Below, one piece after another: positions 56,744 through 64,000 of a stretch of 64,000 nt of DNA. The notes beneath the pieces are model-generated. The model was given only the letters and a program-made list of their open reading frames with translations, was not told the DNA's origin and did not search any database. The DNA comes from Aquibaculum arenosum (GTDB lineage: Bacteria; Pseudomonadota; Alphaproteobacteria; Kiloniellales; DSM-21159). Every line of letters begins with the position of its first letter. The stretch's first letter is position 1. The DNA is taken from the NCBI RefSeq assembly GCF_029222965.1, contig NZ_JARHUD010000002.1, positions 124,001 to 188,000 of the forward strand, in the 5' to 3' direction. Both the position numbers and the translations under genes were made by a program.

Positions 56744-58423
56744 TCAAGCCGATTGGAGCTCACGAAAGTTGGCAAAGTCCCAGCCCCGTCCCGGCGCCGC
56801 GTCGGTCAGGGCGCGGGTGTAGGCGTCACGCGGGTTGGCGAGAACGTCGCCGGCGGGGCCATATTCGACAATCTTGCCATTCTGCATCACCAGGATGTCG
56901 TCGCAAATCTGCGCCGCCACCCGCAGGTCATGAGTGATGAAGAGAATCGCGACCCCGAGCTTCTCTTGGATGTCCGCCAGAAGTTCGAGCACCTGCGCCT
57001 GAATGGATACATCCAGCGCCGAGACCGCTTCGTCGGCCACCAGAACGTCGGGCTTCATTGCCACCGCACGTGCGATGGCGATCCGCTGGCGCTGCCCACC
57101 GGAAAACTGGTGCGGATAGCGGCCGAGCGCTTCGCGGGGCAGGCCGACCAGTTCCATCAGGTCACCCGCCTGCTGCATGGCCTCTTGCCGCGACGCGCCA
57201 TAATTCACTGGCCCTTCGACCAGGCTGCGCCCAACCTTCCAGCGGGGATTAAGTGAGCGGAAGGGGTCCTGGAAAACAATCTGGATGTGGCGACGATGCG
57301 GCCGCAGTGCCTGGCGGGATAGCTGCGCGATCTCGCTGCCTGCGACAACGATCTGCCCGTCGGTCGGCTCGATAAGGCGCATCACACAGCGCGCCACCGT
57401 GGATTTTCCGGAGCCGCTTTCACCGACGATGCCCAAGGTTCGGCCCCGGGTAATGGCGAAGCTGACATCTTCCGCTGCGAGCGTCCCTTCGCCCCGCCGG
57501 AAAAAGCCGCGCCCACCATAGACCTTTCGCAGCTTTTGCACCTGAAGAACCTTTTCACCCTGGCTCTCTGGCTCACTTAGCGTCTCTGGGCGCTCTTGCC
57601 GCGGTATCAGGCTGGGGACCGCCTTCAGCAGCTTACGGGTGTAGTCCTCGCGCGGCTGCCGCAGGAGTTGTTCAACCGGCGCCTGCTCCACCACCTGACC
57701 GTCCTTCATCACGTGCACCGAGTCCGCTATCTCGGCAACCACTCCCATGTCGTGAGTGATGAAGAGCACTGCCGTGTCCTGCTTTTCCTGCAACTCGGCA
57801 ATCAGTTTCAGGATCTGCCCCTGGGTCGTGACGTCGAGCGCGGTCGTCGGCTCATCGGCGATCAACAGCTCGGGCTCCAGGATCAAGGCCATAGCGATCA
57901 TGATGCGCTGGCGTTGTCCTCCGGAAAGCTGGTGGGGATAGGAGGCATAGACCCGACGCACATCCGGCAGGTGCACTTGCTCCATGATGGCCAGCACGCG
58001 CTCCTGGCGCGCTTTCTGCGGCAGGTCGCCATGGACTTTCAGTACTTCCTCGATCTGGTCGCCAACCCGCATCACCGGATTCAGCGCCGTCATCGGCTCC
58101 TGAAAAATCATGGCCATGTTGCGGGCGCGCGCCGCACGCATCTCCTTTTGCGTTAGCTCCAGAAGATTGCGGCCACTCAGCGTGATGCCGCCGCCGGTCA
58201 CACGCAGCGCATCCTTCGGCAGAAGGCCCATCACCGCCAGCGAAGTCACCGATTTTCCCGAGCCGCTCTCCCCCACCAGACAGGCGGTTTCTCCGGCGCG
58301 AATCTGGAGGCTGACCTGGTTCAGAATAGGCGCCACCTGAGGTTGGTTCGGCAAGCGAACTGAGAGGTCGCGCACATCCAGAACGACCTTGTTGTTCGAG
58401 AAGTCGCGAGAATTGAACCGCAT
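56744..58423 (-). CDS. Fused dipeptide/oligopeptide ABC transporter ATP-binding protein (DppD-DppF)
   Basis: 559 residues carrying two complete ABC ATPase domains. The first has GESGSGKS near residue 56 and LSGGQRQRI; the second has GESGSGKST near 345 and FSGGQRQRI, each followed by a Walker B (LLIADEPTTALD, VLVADEAVSALD). The oligopeptide C-terminal regions (ARNMAMIFQEP, HIQIVFQDPFRSLNPR) identify the Opp/Dpp group. It energises import by the two membrane subunits encoded just upstream. It begins three bases after the dppC-like gene ends. Confidence 0.94.
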   Translation of the reverse strand: MRFNSRDFSNNKVVLDVRDLSVRLPNQPQVAPILNQVSLQIRAGETACLVGESGSGKSVTSLAVMGLLPKDALRVTGGGITLSGRNLLELTQKEMRAARARNMAMIFQEPMTALNPVMRVGDQIEEVLKVHGDLPQKARQERVLAIMEQVHLPDVRRVYASYPHQLSGGQRQRIMIAMALILEPELLIADEPTTALDVTTQGQILKLIAELQEKQDTAVLFITHDMGVVAEIADSVHVMKDGQVVEQAPVEQLLRQPREDYTRKLLKAVPSLIPRQERPETLSEPESQGEKVLQVQKLRKVYGGRGFFRRGEGTLAAEDVSFAITRGRTLGIVGESGSGKSTVARCVMRLIEPTDGQIVVAGSEIAQLSRQALRPHRRHIQIVFQDPFRSLNPRWKVGRSLVEGPVNYGASRQEAMQQAGDLMELVGLPREALGRYPHQFSGGQRQRIAIARAVAMKPDVLVADEAVSALDVSIQAQVLELLADIQEKLGVAILFITHDLRVAAQICDDILVMQNGKIVEYGPAGDVLANPRDAYTRALTDAAPGRGWDFANFRELQSA

Positions 58424-58426
58424 GGG

Positions 58427-59311
58427 TCAGGCCTCCCGCTTCTTCAGGCGCGGATCCAGCAGATCGCGGGCCGTATCGCCGATCAGGTTGATCGACAGGA
58501 TGCACAGCGAAAGCATAAGGCCAGGCCAAAAGATCAAGCCTGGGTTGAGTTGAAAGTAGCTTCGTCCCTCAGCCATGATGTTGCCCCAGGTGGGGATCTC
58601 GGTACTCACGCCTGCGCCCAGGAAGGACAGGATGGCTTCGATCAGGATCGCCGATGCGCAGATGTAGGTCCCCTGAACGATCAGCGGCGCCATGGTGTTA
58701 GGCATGAGATGCTGGATCAGAATCTTGGGCATGCTCGAACCCAGCGCTGTTGCGGCCTCCACATAGGGCTCCTCGCGTGCGCTGAGGACCACGGAACGCA
58801 CGAGGCGTACCACACGCGGAATCTCGGGGATTGTGATGGCGATGATCACGGAGCCGATGCTGGCGCCACTGAGCGCAACCAGCGCAATCGCCAGCAGTAT
58901 GGCCGGGATGGCCATGAGACTGTCCATGATGCGCATGATGATGGCGTCCGCTGTGCGGAAGAAACCAGCGATCAGACCTATGATGAGTCCGAGCGCGATG
59001 CTCACGAGCGCCGCCCCCACGCCGATCAGCAGCGAAACCCGGCCGCCATAGAAAACCCGGCTGAACATGTCCCGTCCATAGGGGTCCGTCCCCAGCAGAT
59101 ACTCCGACGAGGGCGGCTGCAGGCGTTTGGTTGCCTCCATCGCCAGCGGATCGTGGGTCACGAAGAGCGGCGCCAGCAGCGTCGCCAGCACAATGGCAAG
59201 CAGGAGCAGTCCAGCAATGATCGGGGCAGCGCCCAGGCGCCAACGGCGCGGCAGCGACAGAGCGCCCAGCAACCATTGCGACGAAGAAGCAGGTTGTACC
59301 GCCTTTTCCAT
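58427..59311 (-). CDS. Dipeptide-type ABC transporter permease (DppC-like)
   Basis: 294 residues, six membrane segments with a long N-terminal loop before the first core helix. It has the LLGTDPYGRDMFSRVFYGGRVSL motif of OppC/DppC (split: LLGTDPYGRDMFSRV, FYGGRVSLLIGVG) and the EAA loop YVEAATALGSSMPKILIQHL. It overlaps dppB by one base. Confidence 0.93.
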   Translation of the reverse strand: MEKAVQPASSSQWLLGALSLPRRWRLGAAPIIAGLLLLAIVLATLLAPLFVTHDPLAMEATKRLQPPSSEYLLGTDPYGRDMFSRVFYGGRVSLLIGVGAALVSIALGLIIGLIAGFFRTADAIIMRIMDSLMAIPAILLAIALVALSGASIGSVIIAITIPEIPRVVRLVRSVVLSAREEPYVEAATALGSSMPKILIQHLMPNTMAPLIVQGTYICASAILIEAILSFLGAGVSTEIPTWGNIMAEGRSYFQLNPGLIFWPGLMLSLCILSINLIGDTARDLLDPRLKKREA

Positions 59312-60252
59312 CAGTAGCGGATCCTCGGGTCGATAAGGCTGTAGGACAGGTCGATCAGAAGATTGACGAGCACGTAAATTCCGGCGGTCAGGAGAATCAT
59401 TGCCTGAATGACCGGGTAGTCGCGCGCCAGGATGGCATCGACCGTCAGCCTCCCGATTCCGGGTATGTTGAAGACGCTTTCAGTGACCACCACCCCGCCG
59501 ATGAGCAAGGCAAAGCCGATGCCGATAATGGTCATGATTGGCACGGCGGCGTTGCGCAGCGCATGGCGAAAGAGAACGTCACGCTCCGACACACCCTTGG
59601 CCCGGGCGGTGCGGATATAGTCCTCGTTCAAGACCTCCAGCATGCTCGCGCGTGTCATGCGGGCGATCAGCGCGATGTAGATTGTCGCCAAGGTCAGGGC
59701 CGGCAGGATTGCTCGCTGAAAAAAGCCCAGCAGATCTTCACTCGGAGCCGTATAGCCCTGCACTGGAAGCCATCGCAGTTGCAGGGAGAAGATGCTGATA
59801 AAGATATAGCCGATGACGAAGACGGGGATCGAAAAGCCCAGCACGGAAAAAGTCATGACCAGGTAGTCGGCCCAAGTCCGGTGCTTCCAGGCGGCGATTA
59901 CACCCATCGGGACCGCCAGCATGACTGAGATGAATATGGTCAAAAGAGCGATGTTGATCGTCGGATCGATGCGCCGCTCGATCATCGTCCAAACGTCGGT
60001 GCGCGAAATCAACGACGTGCCCAGGTCGCCCTGAAGCAGTTGACCCATCCAGGTGATGAACTGGACATGGAGAGGGTCGTTGAGACCCAGTTCCGTGCGG
60101 ATGCGATCGATCTGAGCCGGGGTGGCCGCATCTCCCGCCAGGATGGCCGCTGGATCGCCAGGGGAGAGACGCAGCATCAAGAAAACGATGACCGCGACGA
60201 TCAGCAATACGGGTAGAATCGCTAGAATGCGCCGGATGATATAGCCAAGCAT
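59311..60252 (-). CDS. Dipeptide-type ABC transporter permease (DppB-like)
   Basis: 313 residues, six membrane segments. It starts MLGYIIRRILAILPVLLIV and has FLMLRLSPGDPAAILAG and the EAA loop DYIRTARAKGVSERDVLFRHA (split: DYIRTARAKGVSER), all DppB/OppB signatures. The start has GAGGAAA ten bases upstream. Confidence 0.93.
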   Translation of the reverse strand: MLGYIIRRILAILPVLLIVAVIVFLMLRLSPGDPAAILAGDAATPAQIDRIRTELGLNDPLHVQFITWMGQLLQGDLGTSLISRTDVWTMIERRIDPTINIALLTIFISVMLAVPMGVIAAWKHRTWADYLVMTFSVLGFSIPVFVIGYIFISIFSLQLRWLPVQGYTAPSEDLLGFFQRAILPALTLATIYIALIARMTRASMLEVLNEDYIRTARAKGVSERDVLFRHALRNAAVPIMTIIGIGFALLIGGVVVTESVFNIPGIGRLTVDAILARDYPVIQAMILLTAGIYVLVNLLIDLSYSLIDPRIRY

Positions 60253-60295
60253 CAGGAAAGAATTTCCTCAAGAACGTCAAGCTTGAGCGGCAAGC

Positions 60296-60321
60296 GGCGG
60301 CCGGCATTGCTGCCGGCCGCC
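60296..60321 (-). terminator. Intercistronic stem-loop after the binding-protein gene
   Basis: Perfect 11-bp stem GGCGGCCGGCA (60296-60306) with TGCCGGCCGCC (60311-60321) and a 4-base loop, 12 bases after the stop of the solute-binding protein. No T run follows, so it may stabilise the upstream message and lower expression of the permease genes, a common design in ABC operons. Confidence 0.65.
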
Positions 60322-60333
60322 CGTGCACATGCC

Positions 60334-61941
60334 TCAGTCTTCTTTTTTGACGTTCCAGAAGACCGGGACTGGAGCGGGAATGATCCCGCTGATGTTGGTG
60401 CCAGTGGCCTGCGGGAAGAAGTACTGGCCAAGCGGCACATAGAGCACCTCATCCAGGGCATGCGCCTGGATCTTGCGCGCCACTTCCGCCTGCTCTTCCG
60501 GGCTGGCGGCCGCGACGTAGTCCGCCCGCAGCGCCTCGACCGCCTCGTCCTCTGGCCAGCCGAACCAGCCGTCATCACCGCGGCCGTTCAACATCACGTT
60601 GATCAGCGGGTCCGCGACTTCAGGCAGCATCCAGTTGGTGAAGAAGATGTTCCAGCCGCCCTCGGACGGCGGGTCCATGCTGGCGCGGCGCGTGACCACG
60701 CTCTGCCAGTCCATCGGTTGCAAATCGACCACAAAGCCGGCGTTCCGCAGGGCCTGCGCCGCCACCACAGGCTGATCGTTCAGCGTGACCACATCCGTCG
60801 GCGCCATCAGCACGACCGGCGTTCCGTCATAGCCCGCCTCCTCCAGAAGCTGGGCTGCCGCTTCCGGGTCACCGCCGCTGGTCAAACTCTCGGAGCCTGT
60901 CTCGTCGGCCAGCGGGGTACCGCAACCGAAGATGGCGCCGCAGAGTTCATAGTACTCCGGGTTGCCGACCATGGTGGCCAGCACATCTTCCTGGCTCAGA
61001 GCCAGCAGCGCCGCCTGGCGCAACTTCTTATCGTCGAAGGGCGGGTGCTTGAAGTTCATGCGCCCCATGGTCTGATAGCCAAGAGGATCACGCCGCTCGA
61101 CAACCACATCCGGGTTGCTCTCGACCATCGGCAGAAGGTCCACCTGGACCTGCTCGATGTAGTCAATCTCACCGGCGCCAAGCGCGTTGATGGCGGTCTG
61201 CTGGTCCGCCATGTTCACCCAGACTACGCGATCGACATAGACGTGCTTGCCGCCCGCCATCCAGCTGGGTTCTTCATCGCGCGGCACATAGTCATCAAAG
61301 CGCTCATAGACCACACGCTGGCCGGGATCGAACTCATCTTCAACGAAGACGAAGGGACCCGAGCCGATATGCTCCTCGATGGGGGTGTCCGCCGAGGTCT
61401 CCGCCACGCGCTTGGGCATGATGAAGGGAGGCAGCGCCGACTGCTTGGAGATGACGGAAATCAGCGGCTCGAAGGGTTCAGAGAGAGTCCAGGTCAGGGT
61501 CTTCTCATCAGTCGCCTCAAGGCTTTCGGTCACATCGAAGATAAGCTGACCACCGGAATCCCGCTTGCCCCAACGGTTGAGCGAAGCCACGGCGTCTTCA
61601 GCGGTCACCGCTTCCCCATCGTGGAACACCAAGCCATCGCGCAGGGTAAAAGTATAGGTGAGGCCATCATCGGAGACCTCCCAATCGGCCATCTGTGGCT
61701 GCGGCTCGAAGTTCTCGTCCTGCGCCAAGAGAACGTCGTAGATCATGTATGCATGGTTGCGGGTGATATGCGCCGTGGTGATGACAGGATCGAGAACCCG
61801 CAGCCCGGAGTGCATGACGCCGGTGATGGTCTGGGCCTCCGAAACAGCCGGTGTGAGCAGCGTTGCAGCCAACAAGGCACCGGCAGCGATACCACCGCCA
61901 CGCCGCAACAGCCTGCTCTTCAGGTTCAAGGCTTCAGTCAT
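60334..61941 (-). CDS. ABC transporter substrate-binding protein, family 5 (peptide/nickel type)
   Basis: 535 residues with a strong AAGGAGGT site. The signal peptide has an RR motif (KSRLLRRGGGIAAGALLAA), with cleavage near SEAQ. Family 5 features: ADWEVSDDGLTYTFTLRDGLVFHDG (split: DWEVSDDGLTYTFTL, RDGLVFHDGEAV), and long peptide-binding lobes through residue 535. It delivers a peptide-like ligand to the DppBC-like permease. The gap upstream (61942-62158) shows no gene. Confidence 0.93.
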   Translation of the reverse strand: MTEALNLKSRLLRRGGGIAAGALLAATLLTPAVSEAQTITGVMHSGLRVLDPVITTAHITRNHAYMIYDVLLAQDENFEPQPQMADWEVSDDGLTYTFTLRDGLVFHDGEAVTAEDAVASLNRWGKRDSGGQLIFDVTESLEATDEKTLTWTLSEPFEPLISVISKQSALPPFIMPKRVAETSADTPIEEHIGSGPFVFVEDEFDPGQRVVYERFDDYVPRDEEPSWMAGGKHVYVDRVVWVNMADQQTAINALGAGEIDYIEQVQVDLLPMVESNPDVVVERRDPLGYQTMGRMNFKHPPFDDKKLRQAALLALSQEDVLATMVGNPEYYELCGAIFGCGTPLADETGSESLTSGGDPEAAAQLLEEAGYDGTPVVLMAPTDVVTLNDQPVVAAQALRNAGFVVDLQPMDWQSVVTRRASMDPPSEGGWNIFFTNWMLPEVADPLINVMLNGRGDDGWFGWPEDEAVEALRADYVAAASPEEQAEVARKIQAHALDEVLYVPLGQYFFPQATGTNISGIIPAPVPVFWNVKKED

Positions 61942-62158
61942 CCATATACCTCCTTCGGTTCATGTATTTCAGGCTGCTTTCCCGCAGCTTTCAGGCGGCA
62001 GCACACCGTCCAAGCCGACCAAGGAAAGAGCCTGCCATGCCATTTCCCGCAAGGCAAACAACTCTGGAAGCAGGGCAGTATGAGCAAGGATGGCTGCTAA
62101 GTACGCAGCGCGATCCACGGTGCACTCAGACGTAAGGGCCCGCGGGTCGCCTCCACGA

Positions 62159-63727
62159 TCAGGCGATCATCGCACGCAGCCGCTCCAGCGGGTCTGCCTC
62201 GCCGGCCGGCTTGTCCCAGCGGATGCGGGCGATGCGGGGGAAACGCAGGGCGATGCCCGACTTGTGACGGCTGGAGGGCTGGACCGCATCGAAGGCCACT
62301 TCCAGTACCAGTCCTGGCTCGACAGCCCGCACGGGCCCGAATCGATCGACCGTGTGGTCACGCACCCACTTGTCGAGGCGCTTGAGCTCCGAATCGGTGA
62401 AGCCGCTGTAGGCCTTGCCAATGGGCACCAGCGTTCCCTCCTCGGTCCAGGCGCCGAAGGTGTAGTCGGAGAAGAGCGAGCTGCGCCGCCCGTGACCGCG
62501 CTGCGCGTACATGAGCACCGCATCAACCGTCAGCGCATCGCGCTTGAACTTGTACCAATGGCCCTTCGGCCGGCCGGCAAGATAGGGGCTGGCCGCCCGT
62601 TTCAGCATCAGCCCTTCGACGCCGCTCGTGCGCGCCTCCCGCCGTAAGCGCTTGAGCTCCGCGTGGTTCTCCACGACCACCAGCTCCGAAAGGTCCATGA
62701 GCGCCGGCCGGTGGCGGGCATACCAGGCCTCCAGCCGTGCCCGCCGCTCGGAGAAGGTCAGGTGCCGCAGGTCTTCCCCGGCGTCGATTAGCAGGTCGTA
62801 GAGCCGAAGATGTGCCGGATGCGAGCGCTGTAGCTTGGCTGTCGGTGCCTTGCGTCCCAGTCGTGTCTGCAGCTCGTTGAAGGGCGCTGGCGCGCCCTCG
62901 CGCGCGACCAGCAGTTCTCCGTCAAGCACGGCATCGAAGCCAATATTCTGCAGCAAGTCCGGGAAAGCCGGACCAATGTCTTCGCCCGTGCGGCTGAAGA
63001 GGCGGCACTCCCCCTTGTGCGCCACCAGCTGCGCGCGGATGCCGTCCCACTTCCACTCAGCCAAGAACTCTCCCAGAGGAAGCGCGTCGACCTCCGCTTC
63101 CTCCAGGGGATGGGCCAGCATCAAGGGCCGGAACAGCGCCGCTTCGGCCACCTCCGGCTGAGGTGCCCGGCCTTCTAGCCAGGCGAAGAGGTCGTCATAG
63201 GGCGGGCGCAGGCCGTGCCAGAGTTCCTCAATTGCGCCCGCATCCTGACCGCCAAAGCTTGCCAAGGCCGTCTTCGCGAGCCGCTCGGACACGCCGACGC
63301 GCAAGCCGCCGGTGATGAGTTTGAGCAGTGCCCAGCGCCCGGTGGGATCGAGCGCATCCAGCCAGCCGGCGAGCAGCGTGGGAACTTCGGTGCGGCCGGC
63401 CTCCTGCAGTGTCTCCACCACCTCCGCCAGCCCCGGCTCGCGGTTGGCACCCCGGCGTTCGGGCCAGAGCAGCGCTGCGGTTTCCGCCAGATCGCCCACA
63501 TAATCGTAGGACCAGCGGAAGAGAACGGGATCGCAGCGCTCCTCGATCAAGGCCCGAATCATGGCCGGCTTGGCGCCCGGGAAGGTCAACCCGCCGGTCA
63601 GTGCCGCCAGGGCCCAGCCCCGATCCGGGTCGGGCACCCGGGCGAAGTAATCGCCGATGAGGCGCAGCTTGATGCTGCGACGCGGCGTGAACACCAGCCG
63701 GTCCAACAGCTCGGCGAAGTCCCTCAT
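62159..63727 (-). CDS. ATP-dependent DNA ligase (ligase-associated DNA repair cluster)
   Basis: 522 residues. An N-terminal helical ligase domain of about 200 residues precedes the adenylation motif EWKWDGIRAQ with catalytic Lys226; other nucleotidyltransferase motifs are DGELLVAREG and EGLMLKRAASPY, then GHWYKFKRDALTVDAVL (motif V). A C-terminal OB fold follows (TFGAWTEEGTLVPIGK). The architecture matches the ATP-dependent ligase that, in alphaproteobacteria, is encoded with a ligase-associated exonuclease, an Lhr-type helicase and a PdeM-type phosphoesterase and is linked to DNA damage resistance. Its start overlaps the exonuclease stop (ATGA). Confidence 0.92.
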   Translation of the reverse strand: MRDFAELLDRLVFTPRRSIKLRLIGDYFARVPDPDRGWALAALTGGLTFPGAKPAMIRALIEERCDPVLFRWSYDYVGDLAETAALLWPERRGANREPGLAEVVETLQEAGRTEVPTLLAGWLDALDPTGRWALLKLITGGLRVGVSERLAKTALASFGGQDAGAIEELWHGLRPPYDDLFAWLEGRAPQPEVAEAALFRPLMLAHPLEEAEVDALPLGEFLAEWKWDGIRAQLVAHKGECRLFSRTGEDIGPAFPDLLQNIGFDAVLDGELLVAREGAPAPFNELQTRLGRKAPTAKLQRSHPAHLRLYDLLIDAGEDLRHLTFSERRARLEAWYARHRPALMDLSELVVVENHAELKRLRREARTSGVEGLMLKRAASPYLAGRPKGHWYKFKRDALTVDAVLMYAQRGHGRRSSLFSDYTFGAWTEEGTLVPIGKAYSGFTDSELKRLDKWVRDHTVDRFGPVRAVEPGLVLEVAFDAVQPSSRHKSGIALRFPRIARIRWDKPAGEADPLERLRAMIA

Positions 63728-64000
63728 GGCAGAGCGTCCTGCTCCTCCTCGCCGCGACCAATCAGCGAAAGTGCCCGCGCCCGCATCCCCTCGCCCCGGG
63801 CCCAGTGGATCAAGGCCTCCTCGCTGCCATGCGTCACCCAGACCTCCGGCGCGCCGACCTCGCGCAGGGTCTGGGTCAGCTCATCCCAGTCGGCATGGTC
63901 CGAAATCACCAGCGGCAGCTCCGCGCCCCGCTGGCGCGCCCTTTGCCGCACCCGCATCCAGCCCGATGCCATGGCGGTCAGGGGATCAGCGAAGCGTCGT
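63724..64000 (-). CDS. Ligase-associated DNA exonuclease, C-terminal part
   Basis: The minus frame is open to the window edge and ends at 63724, giving the last 91 residues. It contains ASGWMRVRQRARQRG and the ISDHADWDEL motif, in which SDHAD is the conserved metallo-beta-lactamase/beta-CASP motif of the ligase-associated (mRNA 3'-processing-factor-like) exonuclease. The end VTHGSEEALIHWARGEG is also typical. The 5' part lies beyond 64000. The 4-base overlap with the ligase indicates one operon. Confidence 0.86.
   Translation of the reverse strand, partial: RRFADPLTAMASGWMRVRQRARQRGAELPLVISDHADWDELTQTLREVGAPEVWVTHGSEEALIHWARGEGMRARALSLIGRGEEEQDALP

Noticed and set aside
60283-62100. Long plus-strand open frame opposite the ABC binding protein (and 54005-55522 opposite the M81 gene)
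   Set aside because: No start site or motif; the minus-strand genes have ribosome sites, a signal peptide and family motifs.

Overview
The window is ordinary chromosomal DNA of high G+C content from an alphaproteobacterium, probably of the Rhodospirillales type. The hrcA-grpE pair divergent from rph-rdgB-hemW, the RegB/RegA redox pair, a heterotetrameric sarcosine oxidase operon and a ligase-associated exonuclease/ligase pair all fit that group. Genes are tightly packed, many overlap by 1-10 bases, and I see no prophage, integrase, insertion sequence, CRISPR array, tRNA or rRNA. A species-level guess is not justified.

Layout. 1-1300 (minus): end of a TRAP transporter (small permease, binding protein). 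1414-7151 (plus): soxBDAG sarcosine oxidase plus a proC-like reductase. 7300-10989: large soluble hybrid sensor kinase. 10998-17704: tripartite RND efflux operon with a divergent TetR repressor; the operator coincides with the pump promoter. 17719-21594: GNAT, homocysteine S-methyltransferase and a divergent DgcA/StcD-like N-demethylase. 21601-25163 (minus): HAMP membrane protein, YgjP-like metallopeptidase, RegB and RegA. 25391-28846: two convergent NCS2 permeases that share an unusual C-terminal soluble domain. 29164-31197: EF-G-like GTPase lacking the catalytic histidine. 31284-36341: grpE, hrcA, rph, rdgB, hemW and a stand-alone receiver. 36367-48541 (minus): respiratory nitrate reductase/denitrification operon narK1-narK2-narGHJI-ppiC-nnrU-nnrS, with a divergent Crp/Fnr regulator and two clear Fnr/Crp-type palindromes between. 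49544-53780: thiolase, two-domain 3-hydroxyacyl-CoA dehydrogenase, MFS carrier. 53873-61941 (minus): M81 and M20 hydrolases with a dipeptide-type ABC transporter. 62159-64000 (minus): ATP-dependent DNA ligase and the end of its partner nuclease.

How the genes work together. The left third looks like catabolism of N-methylated amino acids: a TMADH/old-yellow-enzyme type demethylase, sarcosine oxidase feeding one-carbon units to tetrahydrofolate, a P5C-reductase-like enzyme and a methyltransferase that can move methyl groups to homocysteine. The centre carries redox sensing (RegBA) and anaerobic nitrate respiration with its own regulator. The right part is peptide or acyl-amino-acid uptake and hydrolysis. 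The most unusual feature is the pair of permeases ending in a degenerate GHKL/RsbW-like domain. Other oddities are a missing [4Fe-4S] ligand in the demethylase, a D-to-N change in the RND proton relay, a Ser replacing the GTPase His in the EF-G paralog, and an apparent frameshift or non-standard start in one permease.
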